A stretch of DNA of 18,512 bases from JBEIHX01 sp040381075 (GTDB lineage: Bacteria; Pseudomonadota; Alphaproteobacteria; Caulobacterales; Aquidulcibacteraceae). How positions within the stretch are numbered: position 1 is the first letter of the stretch; each line of letters opens with the position of its first letter. The DNA is taken from assembly GCA_040381075.1 (NCBI GenBank), contig JBEIHX010000049.1:1-18512 (forward strand), written 5' to 3'. Below are positions 1 through 6,186 of this stretch, piece by piece. A program made the position numbers and the translations under genes. Below the pieces are notes generated by a model that was not told the origin of the DNA, did no database searches, and worked only from the letters and a program-made list of their open reading frames with translations.

Positions 1-431
1 CAGCATGACGCGACAATCCTGCGCTCATTGCCAGGAGTGGGAAGGCCAATCTCCTGAACTCTGGCCTCGCCACGCTGCTCGCGGAGGCGCACCACGCCAT
101 CCAGTCGAGAGACTACCACGCCTTGAGAAATTTGTGCGGCGTGGCCCCTGTCACCAAGCGGAGCGGGAAAGCCTGCAGGGTCGAAATGCGCAAGGCATGC
201 TCCAAACGCCTGCGCGACGCCGTCTATCACTGGGCGCGCGTCGCCACGCAGCATGACCCTCGCAGCTGCCAGCGTTACAAAACCGCCCGCGCCCGCGGTC
301 ACTCCCATGGGCGGGCGCTCCGGGGCGTCGCAGACAGGCTACTCGGCGTGGCGTGCGCCATGCTTGAAAACCGAACCACCTACGATCCAAGCAGACAGAG
401 CGTGGCCCCGGCCACGCCAAAATCAGCTTGA
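1..431 (+). pseudogene. IS110-family transposase, C-terminal remnant, frameshifted and cut by the window edge
   Basis: This is the C-terminal (Transposase_20) part of an IS110-type transposase, an enzyme that moves its insertion sequence with a DEDD-type catalytic core that would lie left of the window. In the frame ending at the TGA at 429-431 one reads LATLLAEA, then RDYHALRNLCGVAPVTKRSG, then LRDAVYHWARVA.QHDP and ARGHSHGRALRGVADRLLGV, all typical of this family's C-terminus. The motif that should come just before, SLPGVGR, is present at 25-45 but in a different frame, which hits TGA at 55-57; the downstream frame has its own TGA at 6-8. A net one-base deletion or two-base insertion around 45-50 therefore breaks the gene. 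A sequencing error cannot be excluded. The element's right end is not recognisable, as IS110 elements usually lack clear terminal inverted repeats. Confidence 0.82.
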
Positions 432-455
432 TAAATGGTGGGGAGTCCCCCCCTT

Positions 456-500
456 GCGCCGCCCCTCCCGGCGCCGCCCCTCCCTGCACCGCCTCTCCCT
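456..500. repeat. 15-bp tandem repeat, three copies
   Basis: Three consecutive 15-bp units, 456-470, 471-485 and 486-500, follow gcgccgcccctccct with one to a few mismatches. They lie between the IS110 remnant and the 3' end of the yceI gene, in DNA with no recognisable gene. Confidence 0.75.
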
Positions 501-510
501 GCGCCCCCGG

Positions 511-552
511 TCGCCCGCTCCTGGTCGCCCGCTCCTGGTCGCGCGCCCCCGG
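511..552. repeat. 14-bp tandem repeat, two exact copies plus one degenerate
   Basis: The unit tcgcccgctcctgg occurs exactly at 511-524 and 525-538, with a decayed third copy at 539-552. It follows the 15-bp array directly, downstream of yceI. The unit matches 11 of 14 positions of the unit in the array at 6024-6121. Confidence 0.75.
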
Positions 553-653
553 ATTGCACCCCGGTTCGCCTCTGTCGCCGCCCGGCCGTCCCGGTCCGCG
601 CGCGCCTCAAGCCGGACATTGCGCACCACGATGACGCCCGGGTCGGTGCGCCG

Positions 654-1262
654 CTACTCGCGCAGGAACTCCGCCTCGATTCGCACCATCACGCCGTCGC
701 CCACAAAGGCGGAAAATCGGTCGATGCCGAACTCGGAGCGATTGACCATGCCCACCGCAGAAAAACCAAGGGCTCGCCGGCGCTCGATCAGATTGAAGGT
801 CGACCCGTTGAAAACGGCGTCCAGCGTCACCGGCCGTGTCACCCCATGCAGGGTCATGTCTCCTGTAATCGCGCCGGATGTCGGGCCAGTGCGGGTGATC
901 GCGGTCGACCGAAAGGTGATCACCGGATAACGTGCCGCGTCAAACCACTCCGGCCCTGCGAGCGTCCGGTCAAAATCCGGAAGGCGGGTTGAAATGCTGC
1001 CTGGATCAATTGTGACGCTGAGGCTGGAAGCCTCGGGTGCTGCGCCGTTCCAGATCAGGCGTCCGTCTGCCCTGTCGAAGCGTCCAACGAAGTCAGAAAG
1101 CCCGAGATGGCGCACTGACCAGATGACGCTGACGTGCTTGGGGTCAAGGAGATATACGCCCGCAGGGGCGCTCTCCGGGTCGACGTCGACCGCGCGCGCC
1201 GGCCCCGCGAGCGGACCGGCGAGGCTTGCGAGAAGGCACAGGCGACAGAAAAATGCACGCAT
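654..1262 (-). CDS. YceI-family periplasmic protein
   Basis: YceI proteins are small secreted lipocalin-like beta barrels that bind lipids or polyisoprenoids in the periplasm; the physiological role is often unknown. The 202-residue product starts with a Sec signal peptide (MRAFFCRLCLLASLAGPLAG, likely cleaved after PARA, residue 24). The family landmarks follow: DPKHVSVIWSVRHLGLS (about 40-56), FDAARYPVITFRS (107-119), GDMTLHGVTRPVTL (134-147) and RSEFGIDRF (175-183). I chose the ATG at 1262 because a GGAG sits eight bases upstream and the signal peptide begins there; an in-frame ATG at 1322 would add 20 residues ahead of the signal peptide. The gene diverges from the acyl-CoA dehydrogenase gene across 232 bp. 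No operon partner is visible. Confidence 0.93.
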   Translation of the reverse strand: MRAFFCRLCLLASLAGPLAGPARAVDVDPESAPAGVYLLDPKHVSVIWSVRHLGLSDFVGRFDRADGRLIWNGAAPEASSLSVTIDPGSISTRLPDFDRTLAGPEWFDAARYPVITFRSTAITRTGPTSGAITGDMTLHGVTRPVTLDAVFNGSTFNLIERRRALGFSAVGMVNRSEFGIDRFSAFVGDGVMVRIEAEFLRE

Positions 1263-1494
1263 GAAGGTTTCTCCGCCGTGACTGGGGCCGACCCGGGCGC
1301 CATGCGCTTTCCGGTCCTGCATGATATGGGGAGTCCTCGCCGCGTGGGGAAGCGCCGCGCATGCCCGCCGGCGGCTGCGCCGCCTGCGATTGTGCTATCT
1401 GGGACCGCGCCCGGGCGAGTCGTGCGGGTGGGCGGCGCGGTCTGCTGCGGCGACCCGCCGCCGGCGTTTGGACGTGTGAGAAGAGGACGCAGAC

Positions 1495-3294
1495 ATGGCC
1501 TATACGGCGCCGGTGAAGGACATCCGCTTCGCCCTGGATGAGGTGGCGGGCGTGCTCGGACTTAAGGCGGACGGGCGTTTTCCAGACCTTTCCGACGATG
1601 TGTTGAGCGCCGTCCTTGAGCATGCCAGCGCCCTTGCCGGTGAAACGCTCGCTCCGTTGAACAAGATCGGCGACGAGGTAGGCTCGAAGCTTCAGAACGG
1701 CGTGGTGGTGACCCCGCCCGGGTTCAAGGAAGCCTACGCCGCTTTCGTCGAGGGCGGTTGGCAGGGGCTTGCAGCGCGCGTTGAAGACGGCGGGGCAGGC
1801 CTGCCCAACGCGATCCTGCTGGCCGTCATGGAGATGGTGCAGAGCGCCAACATGGCGTTCGGCCTCGCGCCCATGCTGACGGCGGGGGCGGTCGAGGCGC
1901 TGAGCCGCCACGGCAGTGCGGAACAAAAGCACGTCTATCTGCAAAGGCTCGTCACAGGCGCCTGGACCGGGACAATGAACCTCACGGAGCCGCAGGCTGG
2001 CTCGGACGTTGGCGCGCTGAAGACAAAGGCCGTTCCCGCCGGCGACGGCTCCTACCGGATAACAGGTCAGAAGATCTATATCACCTGGGGCGATCACGAC
2101 ATGGCCGAGAACATCGTCCATCTCGTGCTCGCGCGCTTGCCCGACGCACCGGAAGGGGCGAAGGGAGTGTCGCTCTTTATCGCACCCAAATTCATTCCGA
2201 ATGCGGATGGAACCCCAGGCCGTCGCAACGATATCCGCATCATTGGCCTGGAATCAAAACTCGGCATCCATGCATCTCCGACCTGCGTCATCGCCTTCGG
2301 CGAAAACGAGGGAGCGACGGGGTGGCTGGTCGGCGAACCCCATCGCGGCATGAATGCGATGTTCGTTATGATGAATTCCGCGAGGCTCCACGTCGGCCTT
2401 CAGGGGGTCGCCATCGCGGAGCGGGCCTACCAGCGCGCGCTGGCCTATGCAAAACAGCGTCGCCAGGGTCGCGCGGAGGGCGTGAGCGAATACCCGGCGC
2501 GCATCGTCGACCATGCCGACGTCCGCCGCCACCTGCTCGCCATGAAGGCCTGGATCGAAGCAGGGCGGGGCATCTGTCTTATGGCCGGGGTGGCTGGCGA
2601 TCGCGCCGGCGCGCTGGCTGAGCCGGAAGACCGCGCCGCCGCCCTGCGCCGCCTGGAGCTGTTGGTGCCGATCGCCAAGGCCTGGTGTACCGACCGCGGC
2701 GTGGATGCGGCGTCGTTGGGTCTGCAATTGCACGGCGGGATGGGCTTCATTGAGGAAGCCGGGGCCGCGCAACATTACCGCGACGCACGCATTGCGCCGA
2801 TCTATGAGGGCGCCAACGCGATCCAGGCGATTGATCTGGTCGGCCGCAAGCTCATGCAGGATGACGGCCTGGCCCTGGATGAGCTGATGGCGGACATCCG
2901 CCAGACTGTGGGAGATTGTCAGGCCTCCTCCAATCCTGAACTGCATCGGCTTGGCCGGCGGCTCGCGACAGCCGGAGAAGCTCTCGAGGAAGCTGCCGAC
3001 TACATGATCGAGACCATCGCCGCTGATCGCCGGCGCGCGCTTGCCGGCGCCACGCCATTCCTCAAACTGGCTGGCGACGTGGTCGGCGGCTGGGTGCTCG
3101 CCATCGGCGCCGTCGCAGCAGTACGGCGTCTGAAGGAAGGCGACAGAGATCAGGGCTATCTGCAGGCCAAGGTGTCCTTGGCCAGATTCTACGCAGAGAC
3201 CGTGCTCGCCGTCGCGCCTGCCTTGCTTTCTGACATCCGCATCAGCGACGATCTGATCTTCGCTGCCTCGGAAGACGCGCTCCTGGGGGCGTAA
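1495..3294 (+). CDS. Acyl-CoA dehydrogenase, DmdC/long C-terminal-domain type
   Basis: This FAD enzyme introduces a trans-2,3 double bond into an acyl-CoA, passing electrons to electron-transfer flavoprotein. At 599 residues it belongs to the longer subfamily with an N-terminal extension (MAYTAPVKDIRFALDEVAGV) and a C-terminal extra domain, which includes 3-methylmercaptopropionyl-CoA dehydrogenase (DmdC) and many uncharacterised fatty acyl-CoA dehydrogenases. Visible motifs are LTEPQAGSD (163-171) in the flavin-binding region, QLHGGMGF (411-418), and YEGANAIQA with the probable catalytic base Glu438. The start has an AGAGGA site upstream. The exact substrate cannot be read from sequence: no dmdA or other sulfur genes are nearby, so general fatty-acid or branched-chain substrates are as likely. 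The serine protease gene begins 15 bp downstream, suggesting co-transcription. Confidence 0.95.
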   Translation: MAYTAPVKDIRFALDEVAGVLGLKADGRFPDLSDDVLSAVLEHASALAGETLAPLNKIGDEVGSKLQNGVVVTPPGFKEAYAAFVEGGWQGLAARVEDGGAGLPNAILLAVMEMVQSANMAFGLAPMLTAGAVEALSRHGSAEQKHVYLQRLVTGAWTGTMNLTEPQAGSDVGALKTKAVPAGDGSYRITGQKIYITWGDHDMAENIVHLVLARLPDAPEGAKGVSLFIAPKFIPNADGTPGRRNDIRIIGLESKLGIHASPTCVIAFGENEGATGWLVGEPHRGMNAMFVMMNSARLHVGLQGVAIAERAYQRALAYAKQRRQGRAEGVSEYPARIVDHADVRRHLLAMKAWIEAGRGICLMAGVAGDRAGALAEPEDRAAALRRLELLVPIAKAWCTDRGVDAASLGLQLHGGMGFIEEAGAAQHYRDARIAPIYEGANAIQAIDLVGRKLMQDDGLALDELMADIRQTVGDCQASSNPELHRLGRRLATAGEALEEAADYMIETIAADRRRALAGATPFLKLAGDVVGGWVLAIGAVAAVRRLKEGDRDQGYLQAKVSLARFYAETVLAVAPALLSDIRISDDLIFAASEDALLGA

Positions 3295-3309
3295 GGGGGG
3301 AGTGCGGGA

Positions 3310-4296
3310 GTGGACTTCGACCCGCATCTGATCGTGATGCAACGCACCTTCGCGGCCGAGGTCGCGCCGGTGCGCGCCGCCACGCCGTCCGGGGCCGCCC
3401 CTTCCAGCCCCCCCGCGCCAGCTGGGTTGCGCGCCTCGCCCCAGTCGCCCCCGGTGGGGTATGTGGACTTCGATGGTCAAGCCGCGCGCCGCTTCGTCGC
3501 CTACGACGACCTCGCCCAGCGTCGCGCCTCGGCGCCGCCAAATCGGGCGTGGGTCGATGCGCGTCTGACCGCCGCGCTCGCCGCGCCGCCGGCCGGGCGG
3601 GCGCTTACCGGCGATGTCGACAGCCCGACGCTCTGGCCCAACAGTGCAATCGGCCGGCTCACCATCAGGTTCAGAACCGGCCTGCGAACCTGCACCGCAT
3701 GGGTCGCTGCAGAGCGCGTCGTCATAACCGCAGCGCACTGCGTGTTCGACAAGACGCGCGAGGCCAGGACCGGTCAGGCGCGCGGCTATGCTGAAGCAAT
3801 ACGCTTCGAGCCGTCCGCGGGCGGATCGGTCGTCGTGCATTCAGCCTTCGTGCTGAAGGGATGGGTTGCTCCAGAGCGGCCCTCCGATGCGCCGTCGCGC
3901 TATGACTTCGCCGCTCTGGTCCTCGATCGCCCGGTCGCGGCGCGCACTGGCGTTCTTGGATTCTCAACCGCTCCGCAGGCGTCGCGCGGACCCTATGCCA
4001 GCTTTGGCTTTCCCCGTCTGCCGACGCGAGAGTTTCCCGGCTTCGACGGCGACACGCTGGTGCGCTCGGTGGGAATGCTCAAAACCGACTACAGCGGGCT
4101 TCGCGAAGCATGGAATGACATGACCGAGGGATCTTCGGGCGGTCCATGGATCGCCGCGGAGGATGGCGACCTTGTCGTCGTGGGCATCAATTCGGAAAAG
4201 CCCGTCCGCCGCGATGACACGACGTTCAGTCCTGCGCTCGGCCAGCCCTTTCTGATCCTGTTCGCAGCGGCGCTCGGCGCCGTAACCGGGGTCTGA
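3310..4296 (+). CDS. Trypsin-like serine protease (S1/V8-like fold)
   Basis: A chymotrypsin-fold endopeptidase is predicted from the complete triad: ITAAHC with His143, SRYDFAALVLD with Asp199, and EGSSGGPW with Ser276. The 328-residue product has about 100 N-terminal residues rich in Pro and Ala ahead of the catalytic domain, which could be a propeptide or linker. I see no convincing signal peptide or transmembrane segment from the chosen start. That start is a GTG at 3310 behind an AGGGGGGAG stretch next to the upstream stop; an in-frame ATG at 3337 is possible. It lies 15 bp after the acyl-CoA dehydrogenase gene, probably in the same transcript, and is followed at once by a perfect hairpin. 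Natural substrate and location are unknown. Confidence 0.88.
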   Translation: MDFDPHLIVMQRTFAAEVAPVRAATPSGAAPSSPPAPAGLRASPQSPPVGYVDFDGQAARRFVAYDDLAQRRASAPPNRAWVDARLTAALAAPPAGRALTGDVDSPTLWPNSAIGRLTIRFRTGLRTCTAWVAAERVVITAAHCVFDKTREARTGQARGYAEAIRFEPSAGGSVVVHSAFVLKGWVAPERPSDAPSRYDFAALVLDRPVAARTGVLGFSTAPQASRGPYASFGFPRLPTREFPGFDGDTLVRSVGMLKTDYSGLREAWNDMTEGSSGGPWIAAEDGDLVVVGINSEKPVRRDDTTFSPALGQPFLILFAAALGAVTGV

Positions 4297-4323
4297 CGCC
4301 GGCGGTCACGATGACCGCCGGCG
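4297..4323. terminator. Bidirectional hairpin between protease gene and rlmJ
   Basis: A perfect 12-bp stem, cgccggcggtca and its complement, closes a three-base loop. It starts at the base after the protease stop codon and ends three bases before the rlmJ stop codon on the other strand. No strong T tract follows, so termination efficiency is inferred from stem strength and the convergent arrangement. Confidence 0.7.
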
Positions 4324-4326
4324 AAC

Positions 4327-5160
4327 TCAGTCATCTGGTCCTGACGCCGCTGCGCCGGCCGGGGGTGCGAACACCCGCGAGATTGTGTCGCTGAGCGCGC
4401 GCAGGCGTCGCGCATGCTGCCGCGGCAGGCCGACTGCGAGCAGCCCGGCTCCGACAAGGCCGCGCGCCTTCGGATCGGGCGCCGCCCAGACAGCCTGCAG
4501 CACGGCCGCCTCAGGCAGCCGGCTCTCGGCGCGTCTGAGCAACACGCCTTCGCGCCCGTCCGCCATCACAGGATACCAGACAAGAATTGCGGCCCGCGGA
4601 TCTGCGGCGCGTACCCGCTCGGCGAGGTCGACGACTGCAAGATAGTCGGACTTGAGTTCATAACTGGGGTCAATGAGCAGGGCCGTACGCGCCGCGGCCC
4701 CGGGGCGCAGCTTTGCGGCGAGCTCGAATCCGTTGGCCTTGGCGATGCGCACGCGCGGATCGTCCCCAAAGGTATCCTCAAGCGCTGCATGTTCCTGCGG
4801 ATGCAGCTCAGCGAGGTCGATGCGGTCATGCGGCGCAAGCAGGCCGGCGGCGATCACCGGCGACCCCGGATACCATCGGGGGGCGCGGGTCGGGTTGAAG
4901 CGACGCACAAACGAAAGATAGGCGGCGAGATCGGGGCCAGCTCCCTTGGCGGCCAGGGCGACGGCGATGCCGGTCTCGTATTCGCGGTTTTTCTGCGCGG
5001 CCGCGCTGCGCAGGTCATAGAGGCCGCGCCCGGCATGGGTCTCCACGTAGCGGATTTCACCCTGGCCGCGCCGCATCAGGCGCAGCGTCAGATGCAGGCA
5101 GGCGTGCTTGAGCACGTCAGCGCGATTGCCGGCATGAAAGCTGTGCTGGTAACTCAACAT
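4327..5160 (-). CDS. rlmJ: 23S rRNA (adenine(2030)-N6)-methyltransferase RlmJ
   Basis: RlmJ uses S-adenosylmethionine to methylate A2030 of 23S rRNA (E. coli numbering). The 277-residue product matches the family's usual length (280 in E. coli) and starts with the diagnostic MLSYQHSFHAGNRADVLKH. Further landmarks are THAGRG (41-46), RWYPGSP (95-101), AELHP (117-121), KANGF and the catalytic-motif region LIDPSYELKSDY (162-173), followed by WYP (195-197). The catalytic tetrad reads DPSY (164-167) where E. coli has DPPY. I chose the start at 5160 because conserved family sequence begins exactly there; an upstream in-frame start at 5223 would add 21 non-conserved residues. It is transcribed towards the protease gene and appears to be a single-gene unit. 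Confidence 0.95.
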   Translation of the reverse strand: MLSYQHSFHAGNRADVLKHACLHLTLRLMRRGQGEIRYVETHAGRGLYDLRSAAAQKNREYETGIAVALAAKGAGPDLAAYLSFVRRFNPTRAPRWYPGSPVIAAGLLAPHDRIDLAELHPQEHAALEDTFGDDPRVRIAKANGFELAAKLRPGAAARTALLIDPSYELKSDYLAVVDLAERVRAADPRAAILVWYPVMADGREGVLLRRAESRLPEAAVLQAVWAAPDPKARGLVGAGLLAVGLPRQHARRLRALSDTISRVFAPPAGAAASGPDD

Positions 5161-5379
5161 GCGTGTCCCCGCTCTTGCCGGTGCTGGGTGATCGGTGCAT
5201 TTATCGTGCGTCGGGCATGCCATTTCGACGCGCGGTCGGTTCCCTCCGAACCGCAGTCCGAAACTGGCGGTCCGGCGCAGGGCGGCGTGCGGCTGGGCGA
5301 GAGCCCTCCACAGTGCAGGAACCTGACCACAGGCCGTAACCTAAGTCGGCACAGACAAACACGGGATAGGGGAAGACAC

Positions 5380-5730
5380 ATGTTTCGCAAACTCGCAGGT
5401 GCGGCTCTGGCGCTCAGCGTCCTGGCGGCGCCGGCATTCGCCGACACGATGAAGAACGCGATCGGCAACACCGTGACGACCACCTCACCTGACGGGGCCA
5501 CGGTGAAATGGTATTTTCAGGACGGCGGTCAGTTCGCCATGAAGACGCCCGATGGAAATCTCTTGTCTGGCACGTGGGAGCAGAAGGACGGCAAGATCTG
5601 CATCACACCGGCGGGCGGCGCAGCGCAGTGCGCCGACGCGGTCGAGGGCAAGAACGTGGGCGACAGCTGGACGACCACCAACAGCCAGGGCCAGACCATC
5701 ACGGTTTCGCTGCTCGCCGGCAAGCAGTAG
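5380..5730 (+). CDS. Small exported protein of unknown function
   Basis: A 116-residue protein with a clear Sec signal peptide: MFRK, then a hydrophobic stretch, and a cleavage site after APAFA (residue 21). The mature part is about 95 residues and reads as short beta strands with Gly/Asp turns: VKWYFQDGGQFAMKTPDG, GTWEQKDGKICI and a Thr/Ser-rich C-terminus. Two cysteines at 74 and 84 could form one disulfide in the periplasm. I do not recognise a named family. The start is supported by AGGGGAAG seven bases upstream. The gene stands alone and is closed by an intrinsic terminator. Confidence 0.85.
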   Translation: MFRKLAGAALALSVLAAPAFADTMKNAIGNTVTTTSPDGATVKWYFQDGGQFAMKTPDGNLLSGTWEQKDGKICITPAGGAAQCADAVEGKNVGDSWTTTNSQGQTITVSLLAGKQ

Positions 5731-5756
5731 GCGAGGACGCCCAGTCTCTTTGCTGA

Positions 5757-5784
5757 GCGCCCCGGCCAAAAGCCGGGGCGCTTT
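5757..5784 (+). terminator. Intrinsic terminator of the small exported protein gene
   Basis: A perfect 10-bp GC stem (gcgccccggc at 5757-5766, its complement at 5772-5781) encloses the loop caaaa and is followed by ttt. It lies 26 bp after the stop codon. Confidence 0.8.
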
Positions 5785-6023
5785 GCGTTCTGGCCAGGGG
5801 CTGCTTTGCGTTCGCGCCTCTCGCGGCCGACGCGACCGCCGCCGCAGGCGACGGGCCCGCACGGCCTCCGCACCGAAGCCCAATGCGGCGCCCCCGCATG
5901 ACCCTCGCGCTGATGCAGCCGCAGATTTGCGCGGAACGGCGCATCGCCTCAAGGACATTGCGCCCATACCTCCAGCTCGAAGCCGGGCTCGCCAGGGACG
6001 GTTCGCACTCCATCTGCCGCCAC

Positions 6024-6121
6024 GACTGGCCGCCAGCCACTGGCCGCCAGCCACTGGTCGCCAGCCACTGGTCGCCAGCCACTGGTCGCCAGCCACTGGC
6101 CGCCAGCGACTGGGCGCAGGC
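6024..6121. repeat. 14-bp tandem array, six units plus a degenerate seventh
   Basis: Units start at 6024, 6038, 6052, 6066, 6080 and 6094, with a decayed copy at 6108. The consensus is cactggYcgccagc; Y is T in the three central full copies and C in the outer ones, and the first copy begins with g. Because CTGG and CCAG alternate at 7-bp steps, every unit contains a small dyad (CTGG-N3-CCAG). The unit length is not a multiple of three and both flanking genes end before it, so coding use is unlikely. Confidence 0.92.
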
Positions 6122-6186
6122 CCTGCGTCGCACTGCAGTGCGCCACGATCGGATCGTCTCCCGCCGCGCAATGAGCGCCCCGGGGA

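Larger units (their letters stand above)
5731..6186. other. Convergent intergenic region between the small exported protein gene and phaC
   Basis: It holds the intrinsic terminator at 5757-5784 and the 14-bp repeat array at 6024-6121. Open frames cross it on both strands, but they show no recognisable domain and their periodic segments come from the repeats. I see no gene here. Confidence 0.6.

Noticed and set aside
435..992. Plus-strand Pro/Ala-rich open frame across the repeats upstream of and into yceI
   Set aside because: It is antisense to yceI and its periodic part simply translates the tandem repeats.
1263..1494. Search for divergent promoters between yceI and the acyl-CoA dehydrogenase gene
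   Set aside because: No -35/-10 pair with acceptable spacing could be singled out from this GC-rich sequence on either strand.
2254..3840. Long minus-strand open frame opposite the acyl-CoA dehydrogenase and protease genes
   Set aside because: Same reason: a compositional shadow of two well-supported plus-strand genes, with no recognisable domain.
4414..5730. Apparent 438-residue plus-strand protein fused to the small exported protein
   Set aside because: Its first two thirds are antisense to rlmJ. The signal peptide and ribosome binding site place the true start at 5380.
6024..6121. CRISPR-like repeats
   Set aside because: Units are only 14 bp and directly adjacent with no spacers; no cas gene is present. 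The same applies to the other tandem arrays.
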